Shown: positions 39,560 to 50,690 of the stretch, piece after piece
Numbering within the stretch: the first letter of the stretch is position 1
How the letters are laid out: the number at the start of each line of letters is the position of its first letter
From: Undaria pinnatifida
Lineage: Eukaryota > Sar > Phaeophyceae > Laminariales > Alariaceae
Reading direction: 5' to 3'
Length of the DNA: 64,000 nucleotides
NCBI GenBank assembly: GCA_012845835.1
Contig: JABAKD010000001.1
Coordinates: forward strand, 6,190,976 to 6,254,975
Translations under genes and position numbers: made by a program
The notes under the pieces: model-generated
Told to the model about the DNA's origin: nothing
Databases searched by the model: none
The model's input: only the letters and a program-made list of their open reading frames with translations

Positions 39560-42500
39560 TTGTGGTGCTGCACACTGTGACCGATCGCAAGAGTTGGACC
39601 CCCTTACCCCCTACTACGAGACATTGAACGTTCAGCCGCTGCCACTGTTTGTTTTGTCGTTGTCCTTATCAAATCGAATGTCTCAGACTGACCACATTGC
39701 ACCCACAGTCGACGCGTGCTACGATCAGCGATGTGTTGAAAGTGGTAGCACTTCGCGAAAAGACCTCCTGAATGACGGGGCTCTTATTTGACCCAAAGTT
39801 GTCGAATGCCGTTTTTTTCATAATATTAAGGAAGCTGTAATACACCTATTAATACTAGGCAGGCCGTGCTTCTATTAATCAAGTGCGCTTTCAGCATTTT
39901 CAAAAGACATTTTTTTTTTGTTAAGAGTCGTTTTACGGTGGCACTCCCAACTAACTGTTCTTTAACGAAATCGCCGGTTTTTTAATCAGCTCCCGGCCGC
40001 ATCTCCTGACATGCGGTGCGCCTTTTACCACCGCGACATCATCGTTCGATAGTCGTTTGCAAGAAAATAGAACGCATGAAGACATCATTTTCGTCGCATT
40101 CTTCATAGTTAGTGTCGAGCAGCCATGACGACGCGTTCGTTAAAGAGATTCGATTTTTTGCGGGGGTAGCTATCGTAGAATCAGTCTTAATAAGAAAGGT
40201 ATAAAAGTCTTCAAGTGAAAAGCCTGACAAAAAATTTGGTGCACCTGTCCGAATAGCGTGTGTAGGCCGTAGTCCCCCATCCTTATTATTAGTGCGGTGC
40301 GTTACAAAACGACAAATTCTCGCATTAAAGTGGGACCCCGCACTTTCTGGGACAGTATTAATACTACAACGACAATTAGCGTTGTCGATGGAGACACCAA
40401 AAGGTCGATAATCGATAGGATAACGATATTGGAGGCGAATACCAACGAACGAAGCCCACAGCCTACCCACTAGTCTCCATTTATTTTTATTTTCGAGTCA
40501 TAAACACGACGAGAACCTGTATTTCTCGCGTCGCAGGCCTCGCTTCTGCGTCGAACACGAGTCAAGTATTATCGCCCTACCGTGCTGCGGCGTAAACGGA
40601 GATGGGTACGATTCGCCACGTTTTATATGCACATTCCTCTCGTCGTCGTGTATGACATTGTGATTACAACAGTATAACATCATGAAAATTAAAATACTCT
40701 CCAGCTGTGAGATCGAGGATTTTGTCGAAACTCATCTTTGCAAGCTGTGCGATATACTCCGATCGCGCGTATTACGGGTTGTGTGTCCTCATTAAGGATA
40801 TAAATCGGTGACTCCCCTTGCAACTACAGTGTAGCTATCAGGGTCAACAGGGTGATGTTAGTCAGTCTATGCGCATAAACTATAAAACCCGTTTTTGAGG
40901 GGGACAAAATCTGACAGCTGTGGAAGGAAATGCATCAGTTTATCAAGTGAATCCTGTAAGTCGAATAACCGGTGAGGGGAGGGCGGAGTTTTGAAGGACG
41001 TTGGGGCCTGGGTTTGATCAAGAGGGGGGGGGGGGGGCGGGACGGGCGGGGCAGATCAATCTGTGCTTGGAAACAGAACTTTATATGATAAGACATGTGA
41101 GAGGATTTCTTTCCATAATTTCCCTTTTTTTTTCTTCCTGCTTTTAATTCTACCATACCGTAACATACGACACCTAGGACCAACGCCCGAATGGGTAGGG
41201 TGGACCGTAACTGGGCCAAGTCCGTCGGAAGACTGTTCTCTCATGCACGGAGTTTTTATTAGTGGGTGAGCTTGGGCAAGTCGTACACTACCCGGAATAA
41301 TGACGTTTCCGATAGCTATCTAGACTACATCGTACCTGATCCCCCTGGATCAGGTCGGGTCGACAACTCACGCATCCATCCGTATACATCGGCAGCTTGC
41401 AACGATGGAGTAGTAACTGTGACCGCCGGTACGGACAGATCGAGCTGTCGCTAACACGGGAGCTGAAGGACACCCGCCAGCCAGCGCTAGATCGCGAATA
41501 CAATCGACGTAAATTGACACGTAACATGTTTAAAGATACGTGGAAGTGTGGTGACCTTAATCTTTATTTTCCGCCATCCGCTGAAGGATCTAAAAGAAAA
41601 TGAAAAACAAACGATGCTTAACCTGTACCGAGAATGACTCAATTTTTTTCGTCTTGGTCTGCGCCAAACGCACGTGCTGGGGTGCCGTCTGTGACGGTGC
41701 CGACTGGTCTCTCTCGTCAATTCCACCAACTCCAACTGCGACTTCACACCAAATGTATATCTGAGAACAGCGCTCGAATGCAATCCATCGAGGGCAATAA
41801 CAATCTCTGTATCAGATACGCTAATAATGTGATATCAGCACAATACAACCTAGCATCGATTGTAAAGACTAACGAACAAGCACTAACCAGATTTTGACGA
41901 GTCTCTTGGCAGCTCTCCGTGCTCGCCCCAAAAGGATATCGGTCTTCGTACCACCAGCTCCAGGTGTTGTCAATCGTCCAGCTCGGTGGAGGCAGTTCTT
42001 GTTCCCGTTTCTCGTAGTAGGTCGGCTGCTTGTTGCATTGGCTCGTAGTCGTGGTCCTGGTGTTTTAGTGTTGATGTTCACAGAAAAGGTAGCAGCTCGG
42101 GTTCCACAAGCGGGGGCAGTCTCGGTCGATATGCCTCATGCTCCCGGGACCCCGCCGCTAGCTCTCACTGCTTACGCGAGGCAATGACTCATAACCTCAT
42201 GGGAGGGTACGTTCTCTGTGGCTGTGTGCGGTTGCTCTGGATCATGCCAGATCTCGCACGAGCGGTGAGCACTCCGCAAATGTCAGTCTGCCGTTGAAAT
42301 CATTCTCCAAGCTCCGCAGAGCTGATGACGCCGAAACGATGCTCCAAGGGCGGTGTGTTTATTAATAGCACGGTCTCGAAGAAGAGACGAAAAACGAAGA
42401 GTTGTGCATGGTGCATGCTGGATCGATCACAAAGTTCAACAACCATACACTTGTACTATACGACACCAACAAAAACGAAAAGCTCAACCCTTGTTTTCAA

Positions 42501-43085
42501 ATATATATATGAGGTGAGTGATCCATGCAATTGTGCCGCATACATACCTGTGTATGATGCATACGTACCACGTACATATCATCCCCCTGCTGAAGCGCCT
42601 CGTGCTAAATCAGAAGTACCTAAAAACGGATCTGATACTACTCTGAACATGTGTACGTCCTCACTCGTGTATACCAGCCGTGCACAACATATCAGCGCAC
42701 GTCATGCTGCTTTGTCCCCACCAGGTTTGGCCTACCTATACCAGATGACTACGTGTGATATGTTAGCAAAACACTCCAAACGATAGGCTACGATGGACTA
42801 ATCGGTACTCAGTTGTACCAGTAGCAAGGTAGCTTTCCTCAACAAAATATACTTAGAAAGGAAGTCTAAGAACTGAAAACTGAGAATGACAAACGAATCT
42901 CACAAAAATTGAGCCTCAAAGAAGTGAGGCTGACAAATGTCAGAGAAATGAGACGGCAACAACACGATTGACCAGCTAGCTGTTAGACCAATGAAAATAT
43001 AGTCTATATGGCTCACATAATGTTGATGAAGCGTTGGGGAGATGAAAAACCAACATCACTATCGCCGGGCGCAAAAATCAGAACC
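39560..43085. other. Large stretch without a supported gene
   Basis: Apart from the hypothetical frame at 40039-40470, nothing is supported. There is a G14 tract at 41024-41037. Frames at 42325-42786 (153 codons) and 41894-42187 lack any recognisable motif. 'tataaa' boxes occur (40799 and 40879) without an obvious gene downstream. Confidence 0.4.
40039..40470 (-). CDS. Hypothetical protein, 143 codons, unrecognised
   Basis: A minus-strand ATG-initiated frame whose product has ordinary amino-acid composition and a plausible globular pattern (Y-P-I-D-Y-R-P-F-G-V near the start, an acidic Y-E-E-C-D-E-N-D segment near the end). No domain was recognised. The neighbouring 3 kb has no other signal. 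It could be an exon, a decayed transposon frame or chance. The region is not strongly biased in base composition, which makes this frame slightly more interesting than others of similar length. Confidence 0.22.
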   Translation of the reverse strand: MGRLWASFVGIRLQYRYPIDYRPFGVSIDNANCRCSINTVPESAGSHFNARICRFVTHRTNNKDGGLRPTHAIRTGAPNFLSGFSLEDFYTFLIKTDSTIATPAKNRISLTNASSWLLDTNYEECDENDVFMRSIFLQTTIER

Positions 43086-43089
43086 CACA

Positions 43090-44110
43090 GCGGAGGGTCA
43101 ACCCATTTTTCACAGCCGTGTACTTAGACGAAGGCGCGGCAGCCTTAATCGTGTCAGACTCCCTACGCTCGGATCACGTGCGGTTGTTCGGCCCGGGGGT
43201 GGGTGGGTGTAACGCCTATTTTAACACCCAAAAAATCACAGACTGAGGAACCACGATAGACGCCCTAGGTTTCACAATCAGCTCTAACACCATGAGAATT
43301 TCGGTTCCGCGCGAGGAGATTGAAGCGATACAGAGAACGCTGATCGAGCAATGGCCCCAAAGCAGGAGGGAAGCGACGGCGAGGGACGACCTGAGCGTGG
43401 CTGGCAAGTTGTGGAACCTCATATAAGTAATATGGGCTAGTAGGTATTTTGTTTGGAGGTTGCTGCGCTTGACCAGACTGCAAAACTTAGGAGGGATCCA
43501 AATCCAGAACCGTACGGTAGGACTAGGTAGACAGTTTCACGCTGACCTTCTCTTCTGGAAGTGGGCTATCGATCACGAAGTACTACACGAAGGTGAGGCG
43601 CTTAGCGCTCTCTGCTACACGGTGATAAAACGATAAAAAAAAAGGTAAAATCTGTCTGACACCAGTGTTGAGGAAGAGGATGGCTTTTGCGTCATAAGGA
43701 CAGAATTTTGGAGGTATGACATGCCAAAAGTACTGGTCGCAGACCTAAAAAGAAAAGCCGATCGACGAGAGATCTGTACCATTACGATCAATATGTTGGA
43801 GTTATTGGGCATGGTCGTGACCGCGTGGGTCATGCTTGCACTAGTAGGCGACAGGGTGGACGCCAAGGAGGATCCGATTCTGATGCACGGTGACACCATG
43901 GCAGCAGTATCTCGGATCTCTCGATGCGGGGGGACGAGGGACAAACGATTATGCTTGCTCATGAGATGCTCGGGCGTCTCGAAATCAAGGGCGACTGGAA
44001 CCATGCTGCAACGCACATTCTCGGCGTACAGAACACACTAGCTGATGTTATCTCCCGTTGGCCTCGTGCGGTTCTATGGGACAAGGACAGAGAGCCCACC
44101 AACCCTTACA
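43090..44110 (+). pseudogene. Decayed RT thumb/RNase H of a tyrosine-recombinase-type retroelement
   Basis: Across three shifted frames the plus strand encodes, in order: Y-L-D-E with the second catalytic Asp changed to Glu (about 43131), an L-F-G-P-G phrase, T-Q-K-I-T-D-stop-G-T-T-I-D-A-L-G-F (TGA where the family has Trp, at 43244), an I-S-V-P-R-E-E-I phrase, L-S-V-A-G-K-L-W-N, F-V-W-R-L-L-R-L, F-H-A-D-L-L-F-W-K-W, I-N-M-L-E-L-L-G-M-V-V-T-A-W-V-M-L, then R-G-D-E near 43924 and a closing G-V-Q-N-T-L-A-D-V-I-S-R-W. This is the RT to RNase H order of DIRS/Ngaro-like or related elements. Stops and frameshifts make it dead. Elements of this group also occur at 45660-49370, inverted. Confidence 0.65.
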
Positions 44111-44159
44111 CGATTGGGCCAGAACAAGACATTAGCACGAGTGTAAAGGGGGTTTTTAT

Positions 44160-45655
44160 ACCTTACCGCAGACAAACCATATCATCAGCAAGCATGACGA
44201 ATTCCTGTGGAAGATAATGAGCGGCGCAGAACCCGGCTGATTCGCGTGCATGAGGGGGTATGTCCCTCGATCAACATACGGCATGCACTTCTACTGTGTC
44301 CACAGTTCGCACACGCTGCTGCAGGAACAGGGGACAACAAGAGAGGACACAGGGATGACGTAGCGCGATTGGTAGGATTGCAGTACATTAAAAGTGCGGC
44401 GCCATATGGCGTGAGAGGTAGATAGATCCGCAGAAAATGGATCGGGGATATCACGGTTCAGGTTGGCCTGATGTTATGGTACGGTCTTCAAATGGCCGCA
44501 ATTTTTCCACCGAAGGGGATTTGGTCGTTTTGTATTGATAGGATGACATTTTGCATTCCGGACAATCAAGAGACGGCGAGGGCACGTGCATACTGGCTCA
44601 GTTCGTCGTCATGATTCAGAATGAATACTATAAGCTGCTTCTGTTCCGCCTCTGAGCTCAAGAAAGGGGTACCACCGAGGACATGTTTGCTTGGCAAACT
44701 TGCAGGGATACTCTGTGTCTCACCCGATCCTAGATTAACAAATGGCGTCGTTTTGCTCATAGCGCGACGGCTAGTTGGTTGTCTCCCTCCTCCCGTCTGC
44801 TCGAAAACGATTTTTGTTTCACCTCGCTTTTGTTTCCTCGAATCAGCCGTTGCTTCCCTCGGATGGCAACTCCACGCAGGGAGTTCTCTTCCCCGTCCAG
44901 CTGTGACCAGTACGAGAATGAGACAGCAGGGGCCTTCTGGTGGTCAGCGTGCGGGCGGCATATAGACGACGCCCTTGGACGTCAGCACAAGATGCTAAAA
45001 CTCGGCGCTTTGCCCCTCGAGGTTCGAGGCGGCTTTGCTGAACACTCAGCCAGAATACGCTTCATCTCGGAGCTTTACTCTTCGAGATTTAAGACGACCT
45101 TTAGCTTTGTTTCCGTTCTTCGAGGAGTGATGCTCCTCCTCGAGGCTCAAAACGGCCTGTATTCCCCAACCTCTGTCAGTACAACCCTCAAGACCACCGC
45201 TATTTCCTGCCTCTCCGGACATTCCCTGGAGCCAGGCCAATCTTCAAGGTAACCGCGCTGGGCTACCAGGGACTTGACCCAAGCTCTGCTTTGGCATGCA
45301 TAGCGCTTCACGGGACTACATTTCAACAAAGAAAGCCCACCCATCGAGAACGCACGGGATCTTCTCAATGTCTGCATTCGAAGACAGGCCGGTCTTGGCG
45401 GGAACCACCTTGGGCTACCAGCCTGAGTCAAGATAGGCTGTGGCCGCCTCGGCTCCCCGAGCCCGTGCCAGGGTGCCCAAGATCCGAGGCCGATCTGTTC
45501 TGCCCTTCCTTTTGGAAGGCAGGCGAATGTCCATGGGGATTTGTTTCTTCGCGGTTTACTTTCTTATTATTTCAGTAAAGAGTACGGAATGCTCACTCGC
45601 CCGACCAAGGCGCTTCAAGCAGGATTACTTTCCTTTTTACGGTAAAAGGTTGGTT
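44160..45655. other. No supported gene
   Basis: Overlapping frames on both strands. On the minus strand, 44566-44760 reads L-G-G-T-P-F-L-S-S-E-A-E-Q-K-Q-L-I-V-F-I-L, vaguely like the helix-turn-helix entry of pogo/CENP-B-type transposases, but too short to call. Confidence 0.35.
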
Positions 45656-45664
45656 TCCGTGCTG

Positions 45665-45760
45665 TATTCTGTCTCCCTAACGTGGATTATATAACGTAAA
45701 TATTGGGTTTTAGCGAAGCATCCTGCGTCGGCAAGAGGTCCGCGCCTGGTATGCCCCCTC
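45665..45760 (-). repeat. Ngaro-like repeat B2
   Basis: It matches B1 as described there and forms the left boundary of the element. Confidence 0.68.
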
Positions 45761-45854
45761 CGCGCTGGGTAGGCGCCTGCTCGGCGTATGCTCAGCGCAC
45801 GGTTCGTACCAGTAATGATCTGGATAGACAACCGTATTAATGCTGGGTGGGATG

Positions 45855-46250
45855 GTCTCAAGAATTCCGTGACTAAAACTGTTCACGAGGTTTCGGGAGG
45901 GAGAACAGAAGCGACCAGTGACTCATCTCACGGTAGGGGTTGCACGTTTTGGACCAAAACGTTCCTGGTTGGTTAAGCTCCTCACGTGAAGAACTAACGG
46001 TTGAATCTAATATTTTTGCGAGTATGATTTGTTATTGGACAGGGGGATAAGCGCTTGGCCGAGTTGCGCGAACGAATGCCGTCGAAGTCACTTTTCGAGT
46101 GAGATAATGAGCTCCTCGTGTTAGGAGGTCAGGAACTTCCTGTTGGACCCCTACCATGATATGACTCCATTGTGCGATACACACTCTGAGACATTTCGGC
46201 ACAAGCTTTGGTTCCATAATTTGTACCAAATAAGGGTACTCCAACTGGAT
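45855..46250 (-). repeat. Ngaro-like terminal repeat A2
   Basis: It has the same phrases as A1 in the same orientation: 'tctcaagaattccgtgac' near 45862, 'cacgaggtttcgggaggga', 'acagaagcgacc', and 'atttgtaccaaataagggta' near 46218. It lies between B1 and B2, as expected for a split direct repeat. Confidence 0.7.
45932..46155. mobile_element. Possible MITE inserted in repeat A2
   Basis: A2 contains about 220 bp absent from A1. Its edges are GGTAGGGGT (45932-45940) and ACCCCTACC (46147-46155), a perfect 9-bp terminal inverted repeat. No clear target duplication was seen, so this is tentative. An alternative is that A1 lost this segment. Confidence 0.35.
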
Positions 46251-46254
46251 CGCC

Positions 46255-46345
46255 ATGTTACTGCTGTAATGTGTCTCCCTGCCGTGGATCATTTGATGTA
46301 GGTATTGGATTTTAGTGAGCCCCCCTGCGCCGGCCCGTTGTCCCG
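46255..46345 (-). repeat. Ngaro-like repeat B1
   Basis: It matches B2 (45665-45760): 'tgctgta-t-tgtctccct', 'cgtggat-at', 'gta-atattgg-ttttag-ga' in the same order and orientation. Confidence 0.68.
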
Positions 46346-46392
46346 CCCATACTTCCTTGTGCCGCTGGATTGTCTACGTAGTTGACAACTGG

Positions 46393-47220
46393 TCAGGCGC
46401 GGGGCAATCTCACCCAAACTTTGTTAGCATTTATCATTTCGTGCACACGCTGCAAAATATTTCTGAAACCCAGGTGACAATGGCAAGTCGCTCGCGTTCG
46501 TGTCGCTCTGACCGCGTGTTCTCTTGCCACCGAGCCCTTTTGTTCTAGAGTGACCCCGATGTAGTACCTGGCTACCGATTCCGTCTTCCAGCCGCCAATG
46601 TCCATGAGCTCATCCACCGCCGTCCCGGCCAGCGATTTACTGAGGGTACCTCCAAAGCGGAATGAGTGCATCGTGAAATGGCTCGGCAGCCCGGCCATCC
46701 GTAAGTAGGCTTTCAAGGCGGCCGTTATACCGGCGGCGGGGAGTGGCAGGTTACCCTGGCCCCCTCAGGCCGTCACTACGGGGAAAATACCCCCGGCGGT
46801 TAAGTCCCACCCCATCCGCTGCGCGGCCGAGATGCATGCCGTAACCGCCCGGAACGGGCAAACCGCCGGGCAATCCCGGTCTGCTAGCACAACCACGGCC
46901 TCGCTCGAGTCCCCAAGCGTCTTACCAAACTGAAAGTTGAAAATGAGATCGCTGAAATTTGAGAGCTTAAGGATATGAAACCCCAACGTAAAGGAAAGAT
47001 CGTAGACCCTACCCATCTAATAGAACGCCAAAGAGAACAGGGCTAGGTCCCTCGTCGGAGAGATACACTCCGCCAACGAAGCGGCTACCTGAGCCCGTGA
47101 GGGCATGTCGCTTAGCAGGTCGATAAGCGTATGCTCCAACATTGGCGTCACCCGGTTCACCGGCACCCCGACCTTGTTCTGTTCCTCCGACACGAAAGTG
47201 GGGTAGGACTCTACTAGCAA
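46393..47220 (-). pseudogene. Tyrosine recombinase of the Ngaro-like element, two in-frame stops
   Basis: One continuous minus-strand frame of about 275 codons is interrupted only by TAG (47017-47019) and TGA (46765-46767). Recognisable parts in order: S-P-T-R-D-L-A-L-F-S-L-A-F, an F-N-F-Q-F-G-K-T-L block with the catalytic-region Lys, a C-P-F-R-A-V phrase, then the C-terminal active-site box H-S-F-R-F-G-G (H-x-x-R) with L-A-G-T-A-V, I-G-G-W-K-T-E (Trp in the His/Trp position) and A-R-Y-Y with the nucleophile Tyr. The family cuts and rejoins DNA through a 3'-phosphotyrosine and integrates circular element DNA. Both stops are compatible with single C-to-T changes, so the gene was intact not long ago. 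Confidence 0.82.
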
Positions 47221-48048
47221 ACTTGAACACGGGTGACCTACCCGGCGAACACGGTCCCATTCCTACCCTTTCCGATGATCTTTTATTGCCATTTTCAGCT
47301 CAGAGACAAAGTCTTTTCAGAGGGACTCGGTCGCGTACCGTTTCGGGCAAAAAGGCCCCTCCCGGCACGCATCGTTGCCCACCCGCCCCACGCCGGGACA
47401 AGATGCTTTATGCACCATCTTCGTGCCTGTTCCCTGCGTGTCAAGATAACAGAGGAAGTCAAACACATGCCTGGAGTGGTAGTCGTCCAGCCGCGAGACC
47501 CTGCTGAGATGGCGAGGGAAAAGGCGTTAAACTCGTTGGCGACCCAGCTTTTCCGTAGTTGCCCCGGGCGCCCTTCCATAGCCGCCAATACTTGGTGCCG
47601 GCGCGACTGGATTTGTTGGACATCAACCACGACCGGGGGCGCTGGAGATATCGCGGGGCCGGCCAGGATCGAATGGGCTGAACCCCGCACTTCCAGCAGA
47701 AATTCAGCTGCTCCAAGTTTTCTTCCTGGCACGCGGAATAGGGGGCGAACCGCACCAAGTCCCTCACCGTTGCCACCCTGCCGGGGCGTGCGGCATCCTG
47801 CCCCCCCCCCCTCACCTGTGCCATTCTGCGAAAAAGAATCGCCAAAGAGAGTGGACGGAACAGCCTCGGTGAGTGCTCGACCGCATCCGATAACAAAGCC
47901 CCACTGCCCGCGAGACCTCCTAGAAGCTAAACAGGCCAACCGAATATCCTGAGAACTATCCTTATCTGCTACCGTCCCCAGTATTCACGTCATCGGGTGA
48001 TGAGTGCCGATCCCCGGTAATCGTTAAACCCTACTACGGAAGTCTACC

Positions 48049-48690
48049 TCATACGCGACGATCCCCCAGCGCGGATACCTCCAATTGGTAAGGCCGCTCT
48101 TGGGGCTGGGCCACTGAAAGCACCGTCACGCCGCCATCAGGGCCACCGTCATCGGCCTTCCTGCAGCGACCTGCACCACTTGGAATCAGTACGCTGTTAC
48201 GTTTGGTAGAAGGACGAGCGCTTGGGCTTTGACCCGCCATAACCGGGGGCGGGAAGCAAAAACCAAAGGCCGGGGCTGTAGTGCTCGGTACGATCGACAC
48301 ATCCTGCGCCAAAACATCCGTTCCCGCCGAGCCTGCGCAGTCGTATTGGGAGAAGAATGGCTGTGTCCCCCCTCTTACCGGGGATCGTAGAAACGACGCC
48401 GCGCACGCCATCAGGTTTACGTTAGACGGGCCCATCTCGTCCAATAATGCCCTGAATGCTGCGGGCGCTATGCGAATGATAGCATCTCGTGACAGCCGCG
48501 AGATTGAGTCCGCCACCTCGTTCCTTGCCGTCGGGATCCACTTCGATGATAACATGAAGCCGTATCCCACTTGCAGCGCAAACAGCTGCATCATGTCCCG
48601 CTGACAGGGAGTTTTGCAGCAACAGCTGCATATTATCTAAATTATCTTGCGGAACCCGGAAAGTGGCTGTGCCCGAGTCGCACACCATAC
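48049..48690 (-). pseudogene. RT thumb and RNase H C-terminal remnants of the Ngaro-like element
   Basis: At about 48690-48600 the minus strand reads Y-F-G-M-V-C-D-S-G-T-A-T-F-R-V-P-Q-D-N-L, the RT thumb entry seen in DIRS/Ngaro elements. It runs within a few codons into an RNase H end (W-I-P-T-A-R-N-E-V-A-D-S-I-S-R) in another frame at 48594 and onward, followed by an N-L-M-A-C-A-A-S phrase, F-F-S-Q-Y-D-C-A-G-S-A-G-T-D-V-L-A-Q-D and F-C-F-P-P-P-V-M. The body of RNase H between these is absent, so an internal deletion has fused the thumb to the RNase H end. Upstream RT palm motifs are also missing. Confidence 0.7.
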
Positions 48691-49202
48691 CGAAGTATTG
48701 CTGCAGCCTAGTGGGCCGGAAGCCTTACTTCTTGGCGAAAATGAACTGGCCGCACAAAAACGAAACAAAGCATTGCCTCGTGTGTAGCCTCTCCGGCCGC
48801 CAACCACGTTTCGCGCGCAGCAAGCCCGTGTGTGGCCTGAACGTTACTTCGGCTTCTAGAACCAATGGCCATGACTCCGCCTCCGGGCAAGGAGGCACCC
48901 TTGCGGTGATTCAGCCTAGCGCGCACGCAATCTCGTGCCTGGAGCCGACAGCGCAGCTCCTGCTAGACTCGAGGAACACGCGCGAGAGATCGAGGACCAC
49001 ACCCGCCCCCAAGGGACCAGCCATGAAACAAGATACCAGGTAGGTCCTCAAGAGGAGTTTGCGGATCCTCGTGAAATGCCAATGCCCGACTTGGGTTAGG
49101 GTCGGGTATGGCCAAGAGCGACGCCGAGACCGGGGGCGTTCCCGCCGTTGGGACCGCCTCGGCGGGAGGGGTCGGTGTCGGCGTCGACCGGGTAACCCTA
49201 TA

Positions 49203-49370
49203 CATACACTCTCAAGAATTCCGTGACCAGAACTGCTCACAAGGTTTCGCGAGGGAGCAACAGAAGTGACCGCTCTGCAATTCACAAGCTGATGCATTCT
49301 GATACAAGATGTGGCTCCATGATTTGTACCAAATAAGGGTACTCCAATTGAATCGCCTTTCATCCTCGTA
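49203..49370 (-). repeat. Ngaro-like terminal repeat A1
   Basis: It contains 'tctcaagaattccgtgac', 'cacaaggtttcgcgagggag', 'acagaagtgacc' and 'atttgtaccaaataagggta' in order. The same four phrases occur in order at 45862-46245 (A2), where they are split by the possible MITE. Confidence 0.72.
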
Positions 49371-49739
49371 TAGCTACAGCACAAGCGCGTTTTAAGGCAC
49401 ACCCTCGAGGAAACTTCTGTAGTGGACATACATTCCCGCATTCTCGTTGGGCCGTAGAAACCTTCCGACCATGTAGCACTCAGCACGCCCCCCCCTTGCT
49501 GTCCAGGCGATGCTACTGCTGTACTGACACCTTTCGATATACACTGCACGCAGACCTTGCTCCAGGCGTATACACAATGCTGTACACGAGCCCCTTGCAC
49601 ACACGATGAGATAATATTTGTCATAGTTCAATCTCTCATACCTCAGCCCTGAATTTTAGTCAACGCTGAAATAATTATATGCTGGCTTAATTATTTTCGT
49701 GCTACAGCACGATTAACGTTCAGGATGCCCTTATCATGC

Positions 49740-50335
49740 TGCTACTATGGACTGCAGATGTTACTACTACTCATAGTACGAGCATCGCAGCTAGTGGGAA
49801 TGCTGCCCTTTACCATGCCGCTGCGGTAAATACTGCACCTTTTGATGCCTAAACACTGCGGTTGGTGCATGTGCGGTCCTTTACAGTGCTGTTGGGGTAC
49901 ATACTACCCCTTTTGCACACACGCTATGTTTGGTGTATGTGCGGTCCTTTAAAGTGCTGATGGGGTGAACGTGTCTCTTTTGCTGCTCATACCCCGTGGT
50001 TGGTGTATTTGCAGCCATTTAAAGTGCTGTTGGGGTACATGCTGCCCCTTCCGCTGCCCACACGCTGTTGTTGGTGCATGGGCGGTCCATTACAGGGTTG
50101 TAGGGGTAAATAACGCCCCTTTTGCTGCTCATACACTGTAGTGTATGTGTGACCCTTTACAGTGCTGTTCGGGTACATGCTGCCCCTTTTGTTGCTCATA
50201 CACTGTTTTTGGAGTATGTGCGGTCCTTTACAGTGCTCTTGGGGCGAGTAATCCCCTTTTTGCTGCCGGTTTACTACGATTGGTATACGCGCTGCCCTCT
50301 ACAATGCGGTTAGGGTAGATTCTACTGGTTATAAT
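49740..50335. repeat. Minisatellite with ~70-bp units
   Basis: About seven imperfect units share 'cggtcctttacagtgctgtt', '-gggtacatgctgcccctttt' and a 'gctgctcatacactg' phrase. Anchors lie near 49873, 49944, 50014, 50087, 50152 and 50223, spaced 65-73 bp. Confidence 0.85.
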
Positions 50336-50395
50336 GCTGGTTAGTGTGGACGTTGCCTTCCTTTTTGCTGCGGCTAGTGCAGGCGCTGACCATTT

Positions 50396-50690
50396 GTTTT
50401 TTTTTCACACTTGTACTCTCCAGCTTGTGGACAAGCCGTGGTCACAGGTGTCGTCCCTTCTAACCTCCCGGTTCATGCCTTCAATTTTCATCGCGCATAG
50501 GGTTCAGCAATCTCACCGCTGGTTGATATTTCATCGAATGTTACTAACTCACGCTCTCGCGCTTTCCGCAAGTCAATTTGTGCTCAAGAAAACGTCCCTG
50601 CGACATTGTACGAGTATGCACTCGAGGGGACTAAAACTCACGAAACTGACCTATACCAGCTCGAGGATAACCTGATACGCCACCGGGGCG
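50396..50690 (-). mobile_element. tRNA-derived SINE, family B, copy 1
   Basis: On the minus strand it starts 'ggtcgccccggtggcgtatc' and continues 'aggttatcctcgagctggta', a tRNA-like head. It ends with 'ggcttgtccacaagctggag' and an A9 tail at about 50398-50406. The body matches 61103-61421 and, in part, 59901-60066. The B-box of this copy is degraded (GAGTTTTAGTCC instead of GAGTTCGAATCT). Confidence 0.75.

Larger units (their letters stand above)
45660..49370 (-). mobile_element. Decayed Ngaro/DIRS-like retroelement with split direct repeats
   Basis: Read on the minus strand the order is A1 (49370-49203), RT and RNase H remnants (48690-48050), tyrosine recombinase (about 47220-46393), B1 (46345-46255), A2 (46250-45855) and B2 (45760-45665). 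A1/A2 and B1/B2 are direct repeats, so the layout is A1 - ORFs - B1 - A2 - B2. This is the split-direct-repeat architecture that defines Ngaro-type tyrosine-recombinase retrotransposons. The coding part is short (under 3 kb) because the RT core and most of RNase H are deleted, and the recombinase carries stops. The element cannot be autonomous. Confidence 0.75.

Noticed and set aside
41024-41037. Telomeric or centromeric repeat near the G-rich tracts
   Set aside because: No telomere-type unit (such as TTAGGG or TTTAGGG) is repeated; these are plain homopolymers.
44566-44760. Helix-turn-helix of a pogo/CENP-B-type transposase on the minus strand
   Set aside because: Only one short helix-like phrase fits, with no DDE domain nearby.
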